Assembly: GCA_035713725.1 (NCBI GenBank)
Contig: DASTMZ010000197.1
Span: forward strand, 10,739 to 74,738
Origin: DASQPR01 sp035713725
Lineage (GTDB): Bacteria > Actinomycetota > Actinomycetes > Mycobacteriales > Micromonosporaceae
DNA length: 64,000 nt
Direction of reading: 5' to 3'
Part shown: piece by piece, positions 23,889-31,924 of the stretch
Numbering within the stretch: position 1 is the stretch's first letter
Layout: each line of letters starts with the position of its first letter
The notes under the pieces: generated by a model
Seen by the model: only the letters and a program-made list of their open reading frames with translations
Databases searched by the model: none
What the model was told of the DNA's origin: nothing
Program-made: the position numbers and the translations under genes

Positions 23889-24680
23889 TTACGGCGTCAG
23901 CTCCCAGAGCAGCCGGTAGTAGTCGATGCGGTCGCGGTCGGCGGCGACGCCGTACGTGTCGAAGAAGAGACCCTGCCAGTCGCCCTCGTAGTTCCACGTC
24001 AACGCCCACGACGCGACGGCCAGGTCCGCCCACCGGTCGGCGATGCCCAACTCGCCGAGGTCGACGTGCGCCGTCCAGCGTCCGTCGTCGCCGATCAGCG
24101 TGTTCGGCGAGCACGCGTCGCCGTGGCAGACCACGAGCTTGTCGTCGGGTGGCGGATCGACGATGTGCCGTAACGCTGTGTCCAAGCTGAGCGCGGCATA
24201 GTCCTCGTGCCATGGTGCGCCGGTGAGCTTGCCGGCCGCCCGCGACGCGAACGCGTGGTCGACCCGATCGGCGCGCGCCCACGTGAACGGGCACTCGGCA
24301 ACCGGCATCGCGTCGTGCATGGCACGCAGACCCTTGGCGATCGCGGTGACCGCGGTTCGCGGCTCTTGCTTCCAGCGGTCGGCTACCGCGTATTCGCCGG
24401 GCAAGGCTGCGGTGACCAGCCACTGCCCGTCGTCGTCGCGGTCGCAGTCGAGCACGACGGGTACGGGTGTGAACCGCACCGCCCACGCCAGCCGCTCGGC
24501 TTCGCGGGCAAGGTCGAGACCGCTTTCGTGTGGCGACCACTTGACGAAGGTGTCCGCACCGACGCGGTACGTGAGCCCGCCGAGCTCGTTGTGCCAGATG
24601 GCTTGCAGGCGACGACCTGCACCGAGCTTCGCGACCCGTGGCGGCACCGGAACGTCGAGATCCATCGGGGACACGGTCAC
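23889..24680 (-). CDS. aminoglycoside 3'-phosphotransferase-like kinase
   Basis: 263 residues, standard APH(3') length (about 264). LTYRVGADTFVKW carries the ATP lysine, VTAALPGEYA the hinge, then the catalytic loop VVCHGDACSPNTLI (H-G-D-x4-N) and HVDLGELGIADRWADLAVA (D-x-G/E with the family's gRADR-like stretch). DTYGVAADRDRIDYYRLLWE closes the domain. APH(3') enzymes phosphorylate kanamycin and neomycin; chromosomal homologues may be intrinsic or have other substrates. GTG 24680. It ends convergently with the S9 peptidase gene. Confidence 0.88.
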   Translation of the reverse strand: MTVSPMDLDVPVPPRVAKLGAGRRLQAIWHNELGGLTYRVGADTFVKWSPHESGLDLAREAERLAWAVRFTPVPVVLDCDRDDDGQWLVTAALPGEYAVADRWKQEPRTAVTAIAKGLRAMHDAMPVAECPFTWARADRVDHAFASRAAGKLTGAPWHEDYAALSLDTALRHIVDPPPDDKLVVCHGDACSPNTLIGDDGRWTAHVDLGELGIADRWADLAVASWALTWNYEGDWQGLFFDTYGVAADRDRIDYYRLLWELTP

Positions 24681-24766
24681 CGCGCCAGCCTCGCATACGT
24701 AGGGTGGGATGCGCCGCCGGGTTTCGGCGGTGCTGACGAACCAGCGCGCGCCACCGGACGGGACCG

Positions 24767-25702
24767 ATGCTGACCAGAGACGACGTCGATGCTGCTGCGC
24801 GGCGCATCGCCGGCCACGTCCGGCGTACCCCAGTGCTGCCGCCCGACGACGGCCAAGCGCCAGTGTGGTTCAAGTGCGAGTGGCTACAGCACACCGGCTC
24901 GTTCAAGGCGCGCGGCGCGTTCAATCGGGTGCTCGCCGCGCAGCAGGCCGGCGAACTCGATCCGGCGGTCGGTGTGGTGGCGGCGTCGGGCGGCAACGCG
25001 GGACTCGCGGTGGCGTACGCCGCGGCGCACGTCGGCGTACCGGCCGAGATCTGGGTGCCGACGAATGCTCCGCCGGTGAAGGTCGCCCGACTACGGGACT
25101 TGGGCGCAACGGTCGTGGCGCACGGCGTGGAATACGCGGAGGCGTATCTCGGCGCGATCACGCGGGCCGATGAGACCGGTGCTGTCTATTGCCACGCATA
25201 CGACCACGTGAACATGGCCGCTGGCGCCGGCACCATCGGGCTGGAACTGCTCGAACAGGTGCCGGGCGGATTCGACACAGTCATCGTCGCGGTCGGCGGT
25301 GGTGGCTTGATCGCCGGAGTCGCGACGTCCCTGGAACCGGTCGGAGTCCGGGTGGTGGGAGCCGAGCCAGGCACTGCCGCGACGCTGCACACCGCGCTTG
25401 CCGGTGGGGGTCCGGTCGACGTACCCGTGTCCGGCATCGCCGCCGACTCGCTCGGTGCCCGCCGCGCCGGCGAGATCGCGTACGCGGTGGCCACCCGTAC
25501 CGGTGTGGTGAGCGTGCTCGTCGACGACGCCGACATCATCGCCGCCCGGCGGGATCTGTGGCAGCGACACCACATCGTGGTCGAGCACGGCGCCGCGGCG
25601 GCCTGGGCGGCGCTCGCGGCCGGCGCCTACCGACCGGAGCCCGACGAGCGAATCGTCGTCGTGTTATGCGGTGCGAATACCAACCCTGCTGACCTGAGTT
25701 GA
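24767..25702 (+). CDS. threonine/serine dehydratase (PLP fold type II)
   Basis: 311 residues. PLP lysine Lys47 in TGSFKARGAFNR, phosphate-anchoring ASGGNAGLAVAYAA, glycine loop VAVGGGGLIAGVA and the conserved C-terminal VVVLCGANTNP. It matches catabolic serine/threonine dehydratases that lack the ACT regulatory domain. Converts threonine to 2-oxobutyrate or serine to pyruvate plus ammonia. ATG 24767. It is divergent from the APH(3')-like gene and directly upstream of the T-box leader, but with its own stop and no shared theme except amino acids. Confidence 0.88.
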   Translation: MLTRDDVDAAARRIAGHVRRTPVLPPDDGQAPVWFKCEWLQHTGSFKARGAFNRVLAAQQAGELDPAVGVVAASGGNAGLAVAYAAAHVGVPAEIWVPTNAPPVKVARLRDLGATVVAHGVEYAEAYLGAITRADETGAVYCHAYDHVNMAAGAGTIGLELLEQVPGGFDTVIVAVGGGGLIAGVATSLEPVGVRVVGAEPGTAATLHTALAGGGPVDVPVSGIAADSLGARRAGEIAYAVATRTGVVSVLVDDADIIAARRDLWQRHHIVVEHGAAAAWAALAAGAYRPEPDERIVVVLCGANTNPADLS

Positions 25703-25780
25703 GCGCGTCGGTGTGCGCTGCGACCAACCGCAGCCACGCGGAAACTCACCGGACGGTTGCGGCGTGCGCTGTTAAAGTCC

Positions 25781-26098
25781 GGATCAACAGCGACGACGGA
25801 GCCGAGTAGCGGCGCGATCACCGGAGTCGAGAGAGCCGCCGGCAGCTGCGAAGGCGGCCTCCGGCCGCGGCGTGAAGACCCTCCCGAGCCGCGGGGAAGA
25901 ACGGCGTCGTAGACGCTCAGTAGAGCCCCGCCGTCCCGATCCGGCAAGCCGGACCGGAGCCCATGTCACGGGCGTGAGAGGCCGCGGTGCCAACTCGTTG
26001 GTCGAGCGCACAGCGGTGAAGGTGCGGTGGTACCGCGAGGTTTCCCGCTCGCCCGCACCTGTCTGGGATGCGTTGCGCAAACCAGAGGGAGGTACCAA
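25781..26098 (+). promoter_or_regulatory. T-box riboswitch (leader of the archaeal-type AspRS gene)
   Basis: About 318 nt of untranslated leader with T-box elements. Stem I: AGTA (25805-25808) of the specifier loop 5' strand, AGAGAG (25829-25834) followed by stem CCGCC and loop GGCAGCTGCGAA, the classic AG-bulge/distal-loop pair. The 3' strand reads GAAGACC, with GAC (Asp codon) at 25877-25879 as the likely specifier. Antiterminator/antisequestrator: A1 GGTGCG (26021-26026) with CGCACC (26054-26059), bulge GUGGUACC containing the T-box UGGU, A2 GCGAG/CTCGC. In the alternative fold GGTACC (26029-26034) and TCCC (26043-26046) pair with GGGAGGTACC (26087-26096), which holds the ribosome site, so control is probably translational. 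A TTAAAGT -10-like box lies at 25772. The UGGU base would meet a G73 tRNA only by wobble. Confidence 0.82.
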
Positions 26099-27400
26099 AT
26101 GCAGCGCTTCCGTAGTTATGAACTCAGCGACCATGTTGGCGAGACAGTGCGGCTCGCCGGCTGGGTGCACCGCCGCCGGATGCTCAAGGACATCGCGTTT
26201 CTCATCCTCCGTGACGCGAGCGGTCTGGCGCAGATCGTCGTCGACCCGTCGCGTCGGGCGAGCATCGATGCGGCACCCGAGGAGACACCGATCTCGGTGA
26301 CCGGCCGGGTCGTCGAGAACCCGATGGCACCCGGCGGCGTCGAGATGGTCGAGCCGGAGATCGTCGCGTTGAGCGACCCGGCGGCACCGCCGCCGTTCGA
26401 CCTCTACCGGCCTCGCGTCGGCGCGGGCCTGCCGACGGTGCTGGACCACGCTCCCGTCGCGCTGCGGCACCCGCGTCTCGCCGCCGTACATCGGATCGGT
26501 GCCGCGGCGGTTGCCGGCTTCCGCGCCGCGCTCGACGCGCGGTTGTTCGTGGAGATCTTCACGCCGAAGATCGTGGGTACCGCTACCGAGAGCGGCGCGA
26601 ACGTGTTCCGGCTCGACTACTTTGGACGACCGGCCTACCTGGCACAGTCGCCCCAGTTCTACAAGCAGATGATGGTGGGCGTCTTCGAGCGGGTCTACGA
26701 GGTCGGCAGGGTGTTCCGCGCGGAACCCAGCGACACCGGGCGGCATCTGGCCGAATACACGTCACTCGACGCCGAGATGGGGTTCGTCGCCGACCATCAC
26801 GAGGTGATGGCGGCCTGTCGGGACGCGGTGGCCGGCATGCTCGACGCGGTGTGGGACCGCGCGTCACGCCAGTGCGAGCTGCTCGGCATCGAACGGCCCG
26901 CGCTGCCGGCCGACGTACCCGTCGTGCACTTCACTGACGTGCTGTCGATGATCTCCGCGCAGACCGGCCACGACGTGCATCGGGCCACCGACCTGTCGCC
27001 GGCCGATGAGCGGTTCATCGGCGACTGGGCGCGCCGCGAGCACGGCTCGGACTTCGTCTTCGTGGACGGCTACCCGACCGCGCATCGCGCGTTCTACACG
27101 CATCCCGACCCGGACCGGTCCGGCTACTCGCGCGGCTTCGACCTCATCTTCCGTGGTCTCGAACTGGTCAGCGGCGCTCAGCGACTGCACCGGTACGACG
27201 ACTACGTCGCGGTGCTAGCGGAGCGGGGCGAGACGGACCTGACGGCGTACGAGGGATATCTCGACGTGATGCGGCACGGCATGCCGCCGCATGGCGGGTT
27301 CGCCTTCGGGTTGGAACGGTTTCTCGCGCGGTTGACCGGTGCCGGCAACGTCCGTGAGGTCGCACTCTTCCCGCGTGACATGCACCGGGTCGCGCCGTGA
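26099..27400 (+). CDS. aspS2: aspartyl-tRNA synthetase, archaeal/eukaryotic type (probably non-discriminating)
   Basis: 433 residues, the length of archaeal AspRS and shorter than bacterial AspRS (about 590), with no bacterial insertion domain. N-terminal OB fold: VRLAGWVHRRRMLKDIAFLI; class II core: motif 1 region VEIFTPKIVGTATESG, motif 2 YEVGRVFRAEPSDTGRHLAE and LDAEMGF, motif 3 GGFAFGLERFLARL. The anticodon-binding site has His24 in GWVH; archaeal discriminating enzymes usually have Trp there and non-discriminating ones His, so it may charge both tRNA-Asp and tRNA-Asn. ATG 26099 follows GGGAGGTACC. Expression is predicted to be under the T-box. Most actinomycetes also carry a bacterial-type AspRS, so this may be a second copy; that cannot be checked here. 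Confidence 0.9.
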   Translation: MQRFRSYELSDHVGETVRLAGWVHRRRMLKDIAFLILRDASGLAQIVVDPSRRASIDAAPEETPISVTGRVVENPMAPGGVEMVEPEIVALSDPAAPPPFDLYRPRVGAGLPTVLDHAPVALRHPRLAAVHRIGAAAVAGFRAALDARLFVEIFTPKIVGTATESGANVFRLDYFGRPAYLAQSPQFYKQMMVGVFERVYEVGRVFRAEPSDTGRHLAEYTSLDAEMGFVADHHEVMAACRDAVAGMLDAVWDRASRQCELLGIERPALPADVPVVHFTDVLSMISAQTGHDVHRATDLSPADERFIGDWARREHGSDFVFVDGYPTAHRAFYTHPDPDRSGYSRGFDLIFRGLELVSGAQRLHRYDDYVAVLAERGETDLTAYEGYLDVMRHGMPPHGGFAFGLERFLARLTGAGNVREVALFPRDMHRVAP

Positions 27401-27405
27401 CCGGT

Positions 27406-28212
27406 CTACCGGGCGTCGCCGAAGTCCGGAGTGCGGCCCTCGAGGAATGCGGCTAGGCCCTCGCGTACGTCGTCGGTGGCGCGCTGCCAGGCGTTGAGCT
27501 CCATGTTCGGGTCGCGTTTGGTGCCGAGCGCGTTGATGACGGCCTTGGCGGCGCCGACCGTTTGTGGTGAGCGTGACGCGATGGTACGGGCGAACGACCG
27601 CACCCGATCGTCCAAGGCGGCACCCGCGACGACCTCGTCGACGAGCCCGTACGTCAGCGCGCGACCGGCGTCGATGAGTTCGGCGGAGTAGAGGAGGTAT
27701 TTGGCGCGTGCCGGCCCGATCAGTCGGGTCAGCCGTGCCGTCGGCTCCAGCGGGTAGACGATGCCGAACTTCGCCGGCGTGATGCCGAATTTGGCGTCGT
27801 CGGCGGCAATGCGTATGTCACAGGCAACCGCGAGCTGGCACCCGCCGCCGACGCAGGCACCGCGGATCGCCGCGACGGTCGGATGCGGGAAGGTGGCCAG
27901 CGACGACTCGGCGGCCACATTCGTTTCCTGGTACGCACGGGCGCGCGATGCCTCGGCGTATACACCGTGCAGTTCCCGGACATCCGCGCCGGCCGAAAAC
28001 GACGAACCCTCGCCGGTCACCACGAGAACCCGCAGGCCGTCCAGAGCCGCGAGGTCGGCGAGCAGGTCCGGCAGCGTGTCCCACATCGCGAGCGTGATGG
28101 CGTTGCGCTTGTCCGGACGGTCGATGCTGAGCACGGCGACGCCCGCGTCGTCCACCCCGACGCGAAACCCCTCCCGTGACCGCCGGTCCGCGAGACCGTC
28201 CGCCAGGCTCAC
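27406..28212 (-). CDS. enoyl-CoA hydratase/isomerase (crotonase family)
   Basis: 268 residues. LSIDRPDKRNAITLAMWD, oxyanion-hole segment GSSFSAGADVREL and second hole AIRGACVGGGCQLAVACDIR, then FGITPAKFGIVYP. Position of the second acidic catalytic residue is not the usual E-x-x-x, so it may be a hydratase, isomerase or other crotonase. GTG 28212. Two genes in a row (with the thioesterase at 28229) are transcribed together and converge on aspS2. Acts on a 2-enoyl- or related acyl-CoA. Confidence 0.87.
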   Translation of the reverse strand: MSLADGLADRRSREGFRVGVDDAGVAVLSIDRPDKRNAITLAMWDTLPDLLADLAALDGLRVLVVTGEGSSFSAGADVRELHGVYAEASRARAYQETNVAAESSLATFPHPTVAAIRGACVGGGCQLAVACDIRIAADDAKFGITPAKFGIVYPLEPTARLTRLIGPARAKYLLYSAELIDAGRALTYGLVDEVVAGAALDDRVRSFARTIASRSPQTVGAAKAVINALGTKRDPNMELNAWQRATDDVREGLAAFLEGRTPDFGDAR

Positions 28213-28228
28213 CGCACCACCCTATCGA

Positions 28229-28678
28229 TCACGCCGGGAGCAGCACCTGGGTACACCGGCTTTCGGCAAGCGTGGCCCCGTCCGCGTCGCGCAGTTCGGC
28301 CGCGCAGAACACCACACGCGACGTACGCCGCAGCACCCGACCGTCGGCACGCAACGTGCCCGGTCGGGTCGGCCGGAAGAACTCGACCCGGAGATCCGCG
28401 GTGAGGAACACCTCATGGTTGTCGAGCACCGTCCAGCACGCGCCGCCCATCGCGGAGTCGAGGATCGCGGTCACCAGACCACCCTGGATGACCGGGCCGG
28501 CCGGCGTATGGAAGCCGTACTCCACGGTGGCGTCCCACTCCACGGTTGCCGTCCCGGGCGCCCAGTCGGTGCGCCGGAAGCCGAGTGTGCGCCACAGGTT
28601 CGGACCATCGCCACCGCGCTGCGCAAACGAGCCGATGTCGGCGAACCGTTCACCGGCTCGGATCTGTTGATCCGTCAT
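28229..28678 (-). CDS. PaaI-type hotdog thioesterase
   Basis: 149 residues, single hotdog domain. WDATVEYGFHTPAGPVIQGG carries the helix with the HGG-like motif (PVIQGGLVTAILDSAMGGA), then LTADLRVEFFRPTRPGTLRA and SRVVFCAAELRDADG. It hydrolyses an acyl-CoA, probably a product of the neighbouring crotonase. ATG 28678 has AGGAG about 8 bases upstream. 16 bases separate it from the crotonase gene, so they are an operon. Confidence 0.82.
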   Translation of the reverse strand: MTDQQIRAGERFADIGSFAQRGGDGPNLWRTLGFRRTDWAPGTATVEWDATVEYGFHTPAGPVIQGGLVTAILDSAMGGACWTVLDNHEVFLTADLRVEFFRPTRPGTLRADGRVLRRTSRVVFCAAELRDADGATLAESRCTQVLLPA

Positions 28679-28696
28679 CGATCTCCTCAGGCATCG

Positions 28697-28771
28697 TGAC
28701 TCGGCCGCTGCGTAGCGCTGCCGCGAGGCCGCGTTGACTCGGCCGCTGCGTAGCGCTGCCGCGAGGCCGCG
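28697..28771. repeat. 38-bp period tandem duplication with dispersed 20-mer core
   Basis: The 37-mer beginning TGACTCGGCCGCTGCGTAGC and ending GGCCGCG occurs at 28697-28733 and again at 28735-28771. Its 20-base core GCGTAGCGCTGCCGCGAGGC also occurs at 13295-13314. It contains the inverted element GGCC..GGCC and GCGGCAGCGC, so a stem is possible. Lies upstream of the thioesterase start, between divergent genes. Confidence 0.85.
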
Positions 28772-28849
28772 AACTGCCAGCACGATGATTGCACGTCCAA
28801 TGTGAAAACCCTTACTCGCGGCGGGTCGGGAGCCGACGACAATGAGGGG

Positions 28850-29554
28850 GTGGGGACACCGATCACGCTGCCGGTGACGTACCGCCCGGTGCCGTACGTC
28901 CCGGAGGTCTCGATCCGTCAGGCCGAGCCAGACGCCGGGCTGTGGGACGAGTCCGACGGCAGCTACCACAGCGACCGGCCGCCGCCGTTCTGGGCGTTCC
29001 CGTGGCCCGGCGGTCAGGCGCTGGCGCGCTTCGTGATCGACCATCGTGACACCGTGGTCGACCGGCGCGTGCTCGACCTCGGCGCGGGGTCGGGATTGGT
29101 CGCGCTGGCCGCTGCGATCGCGGGAGCCCGTCACGTCACCGCCGTCGACACCGACCCGGCCGCGATCGACGCGATCCGGCACAACGTCGGAATGACGGCG
29201 GTTGGCGACCGGATCGACGCGGTGCGGATCGACCTGCTCGATCTCATGAACCGCGACCGCGCCGAGGTCCGTGAACTGCTGGACACGATCGACGTCTTGC
29301 TGGCCGGCGATCTGTTCTACACCGCGCCGCTGTCCAACGGTGCGATGCGCTTCCTGCGCACCGCCGAGCGTTCAGGTGCCCGCGTCCTCGTCGGCGATGC
29401 GGGCCGAGGGTTTCTGCCGACCCGGGGCTTCCGCTTGATTGCGCACTACGATGTGCCGACACGCGCCGCCGTCGAGGACTCCACGCACCGGCGGGCGAGC
29501 GTGTGGGAACTTCGCCCGTCCGCTCCCCGGACGGTCCGACCGGACGGGAGTTGA
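28850..29554 (+). CDS. ETFB-lysine/nicotinamide N-methyltransferase-like protein
   Basis: 234 residues from GTG 28850. Pre-core segment PPFWAFPWPGGQALARFV then SAM motif VLDLGAGSGLVALAAAIAGA, VTAVDTDPAAIDAI and the active-site-like LLAGDLFYTAPLS (D-L-F-Y in place of D-x-P-Y). This matches the prokaryotic branch of METTL20/ETFB lysine methyltransferases. GTG 28850 or an upstream GTG 28802 could start; the latter adds 16 non-conserved residues. Gene ends one base before the TTG/GTG region of the next, so the two are co-transcribed. Confidence 0.78.
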   Translation: MGTPITLPVTYRPVPYVPEVSIRQAEPDAGLWDESDGSYHSDRPPPFWAFPWPGGQALARFVIDHRDTVVDRRVLDLGAGSGLVALAAAIAGARHVTAVDTDPAAIDAIRHNVGMTAVGDRIDAVRIDLLDLMNRDRAEVRELLDTIDVLLAGDLFYTAPLSNGAMRFLRTAERSGARVLVGDAGRGFLPTRGFRLIAHYDVPTRAAVEDSTHRRASVWELRPSAPRTVRPDGS

Positions 29555-29556
29555 CT

Positions 29557-31098
29557 GTGGACTCGTCGACCGGCGTGGTCTTCCCGCGAAGCGAAGCGAC
29601 CACCGACCCGACCAGCGACCAGACCGGCGCGGCGCAAAACGATCCAGCGCCGGCACGCAGCACGTCGGCGCTCGGTCGCGCGGTTGTCGCGGACGCGTTG
29701 CGCGCCGTGGATCCGATCGGGGCACGCGCCGCGGAAGGCGAGACGAACTGGCGCCGCGGATACCTCGGCCACTTCCGGCGACTCGTCGAGGCAGCACTCA
29801 CCGCGCCCGATGCCGGGCGAACGATCGCCGCCGATGGCCTCGCGTCGCTGCACGCTCGCATGCGCTACATCGGGCACGACGGCGTGGAAGTCGGTGTCGC
29901 AGATGCGTTCGCGACTCCGGCCGCGGCTGGCGCGGCGGAGGGCGCCGCGCGGATCGCGACCGTGACGGTAGCCGGCGGCGGCGAGGTCGATCGCGAGCTT
30001 TCCGTTCCGTACCATGGCATGCGCTTGCGCGGCGCGGATCTGCAACGGCAGCTCGACAGCTGGACCGACCGCGGCGTGATCGAACCGTCCGCGGCACAGG
30101 CGGTGCGCGACGTCGCCGCGAATCCGGACTGGCTCGACCTTGCCGACCAACGGATCGTCGCGCTCGGCGCGGGCGCGGAGATGGGTCCGGTGCAGTCGTT
30201 GTTGCGCTGGGGCGCCGGCGTAGTCGCCGTCGATCTGCCGCGGCCGGCCATCTGGTCGCGGTTGCTGGAAATCAATGCGCGGTACGGCGGCCGCCTGCAT
30301 CTGCCGGTGCGTGGCGGTTCGAGCGCCGACGACCCGGATCTCGCCAACCGAGCGGGTGCCGACCTCCTGCATGACGTGCCAGACGCGGCCGCGTGGCTCG
30401 GTCAACTCGACGGTCGACTCGTGCTCGGCAACTACGTCTACGCGGACGGTCCGGTGAACGTACGCGTCTCGATGGCGGTCGACGCGCTCTCTGCACGGCT
30501 GGTGGCCGACCGCCCGGACACCGCGCTGGCTTTCCTCGCCACGCCGACCGACGTGTTCGCGGTGCCGTCCGAGGCGGTTGCGTACGCGGTCGAGGCGTAC
30601 CAGCGACCCACCGGCGTCCGCCGGGTACGCCGTCCGCTCCGTGTGGTGTCCGCCGGCCGACTGCTTCGGCGCAACTACGCTCCCGGCACCGACCCCGGCA
30701 TCTGTGACAGCCTTGTGCCGCAGCAGGGTCCGAACTACGCACTCGCCAAGCGGCTGCAGCGTTGGCGGGCGACCGCGGCTCGGGCGGCCGGCACCACGGT
30801 GAGCTTCAAGGTCGCGCCGCCGACGCGCACCCGTTCCGTCGTGAAGAACCGAGCGCTCGCCGCCGCGTACGCCGGCGCGCATCTGTTCGACGTCGAGGTG
30901 TTCGAGCCCGCGACGAGCAACACGCTGATGGCCGCGCTGCTCGTCCACGACCTGCGATCGCCCGCGTCATCGGCCGCGTTCCCGTGGCAGGACGAGGCAT
31001 TCGGTGCGGCGCATGGCGGCCTGTGGCGGGGACCGTACGCGCCGCGCAGCGCACTAGGCCTCGCGGCGCTGATTGGTTTCGGCGGCGCACGCGGCTGA
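29557..31098 (+). CDS. hypothetical protein with Rossmann-like motif
   Basis: 513 residues, not recognised. A helical N-terminal part (GRAVVADALRAVDPIGARAA, NWRRGYLGHFRRLVEAAL) is followed near residue 200 by IVALGAGAEMGPVQSLLRWG and VVAVDLPRPAIW, which resembles a nucleotide- or SAM-binding strand-loop-helix with an acidic beta2 end, then a long conserved-looking region with NYVYADGPVNVRVSMAVDAL. No signal or transmembrane segment. GTG 29557 has GGAG 6 bases upstream. Co-directional with and 2 bases after the preceding methyltransferase gene; a joint modification role is possible but unproven. Confidence 0.7.
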   Translation: MDSSTGVVFPRSEATTDPTSDQTGAAQNDPAPARSTSALGRAVVADALRAVDPIGARAAEGETNWRRGYLGHFRRLVEAALTAPDAGRTIAADGLASLHARMRYIGHDGVEVGVADAFATPAAAGAAEGAARIATVTVAGGGEVDRELSVPYHGMRLRGADLQRQLDSWTDRGVIEPSAAQAVRDVAANPDWLDLADQRIVALGAGAEMGPVQSLLRWGAGVVAVDLPRPAIWSRLLEINARYGGRLHLPVRGGSSADDPDLANRAGADLLHDVPDAAAWLGQLDGRLVLGNYVYADGPVNVRVSMAVDALSARLVADRPDTALAFLATPTDVFAVPSEAVAYAVEAYQRPTGVRRVRRPLRVVSAGRLLRRNYAPGTDPGICDSLVPQQGPNYALAKRLQRWRATAARAAGTTVSFKVAPPTRTRSVVKNRALAAAYAGAHLFDVEVFEPATSNTLMAALLVHDLRSPASSAAFPWQDEAFGAAHGGLWRGPYAPRSALGLAALIGFGGARG

Positions 31099-31223
31099 CT
31101 CGTTCGCTTGGCCCGGCCGGCTCGGTTGGCTGCTTGGCCTGCCGGCTCGGCTGGCTCGGCCGGCTCGGTTGGCTCGGTTGGCCGGCCGGAGGCACTGTCG
31201 GTCCGCGATGCCACGATGGCGGC

Positions 31224-31805
31224 ATGGCCGAGATGGAGATCGGTGGGCAGCCGGTGATCGGGTTCGCCACTGTCGCGGAGTGCGAGTCGTGGTTCGAGCG
31301 GCATCACGCCGACCATCGCGGCTTCTGGATGAAGATCGGCAAGGCCGGTGGCACGCGCTCGGTGACCTACCCGGAGGCACTTGCAGTCGCGCTGTGCTTC
31401 GGCTGGATCGACGGCCAGAAGCGCGGCCTCGACGAGCAGCATTGGCTGCAGCGGTTCACGCCACGCGGGCCGCGCAGCAAGTGGTCGCAGGTCAACCGAG
31501 ACAAGGCCGAGGCGCTGATCGAGTTCGGTGCCATGCGCCCCGCCGGGCTGCGGGAGGTGGAGCGTGCTCGGTCGGACGGCCGGTGGGCGGCGGCGTACGA
31601 GTCGCAGGGCAACGCGACGGTCCCCGCCGACCTGGCCGAGGCGCTCGCCGCCGATCCCGAGGCGGCCGCGTTCTTTGCCACGCTGAGTGGGGTCAACCGC
31701 TACGCGATCCTCTACCGCATCCACGACGCGAAGCGTCCGGAGACGCGGGCGCGCCGCATCGAGAAGTTCGTCGCGATGTGCCGCGAACATAAGACGATCC
31801 ACTGA
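31224..31805 (+). CDS. YdeI/OmpD-associated family protein
   Basis: 193 residues. Signature elements: HRGFWMKIGKAGGTRSVTYPEA, then LCFGWIDGQKRGLDEQHWLQ and RFTPRGPRSKWSQVNRDKAE, followed by a C-terminal helix with FATLSGVNRYAILYRI. This is the YdeI/Pfam OmdA family of unknown exact activity, linked to cell-envelope or antimicrobial-peptide resistance in enteric bacteria. ATG 31224. Upstream 31105-31200 is simple repeats of ggctcggttggct type. Confidence 0.88.
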   Translation: MAEMEIGGQPVIGFATVAECESWFERHHADHRGFWMKIGKAGGTRSVTYPEALAVALCFGWIDGQKRGLDEQHWLQRFTPRGPRSKWSQVNRDKAEALIEFGAMRPAGLREVERARSDGRWAAAYESQGNATVPADLAEALAADPEAAAFFATLSGVNRYAILYRIHDAKRPETRARRIEKFVAMCREHKTIH

Positions 31806-31814
31806 CCAACGTCG

Positions 31815-31886
31815 GTGGCGGCCCGATCGCGGGTGGCGGCCCGATCGCGGGCGGCGGCCCGATCCCGGGCGGCGGCCCGATCGCGA
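31815..31886. repeat. 18-bp tandem repeat, four copies
   Basis: Unit GGTGGCGGCCCGATCGCG (third and fourth copies start GGC; third has CCCG). It lies between the YdeI stop and the radical SAM promoter. No coding role; length variation would alter spacing to the SOS-box-like site. Confidence 0.9.
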
Positions 31887-31908
31887 TGACCAGGTCCTTT
31901 ACAGATCC

Positions 31909-31924
31909 TAGCACATGTGTTCGA
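31909..31924 (+). promoter_or_regulatory. SOS-box-like LexA site
   Basis: TAGCAC ATGT GTTCGA: the right half-site is a perfect match to the mycobacterial SOS box TCGAAC-N4-GTTCGA, the left half has two mismatches. It overlaps the probable promoter of the Rv2578c-type gene: TTTACA at 31898 as -35 and TCGAAT at 31921 as -10. Its M. tuberculosis counterpart, Rv2578c, is known to be LexA-controlled, which supports the reading. Inference. Confidence 0.55.

Noticed and set aside
22837..25161. 774-codon open frame on the minus strand
   Set aside because: It runs antisense to the S9 peptidase, through the APH(3') gene in the wrong frame and the dehydratase; sequence is Arg/His noise with no motif.
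25900..25902. AAC (Asn codon) as T-box specifier
   Set aside because: It gives a possible loop with GAAGAAC, but GAC at 25877-25879 is at the symmetric distance from the distal loop and directly opposite AGTA with a GGAG/CTCC stem below. Kept as a second choice only.
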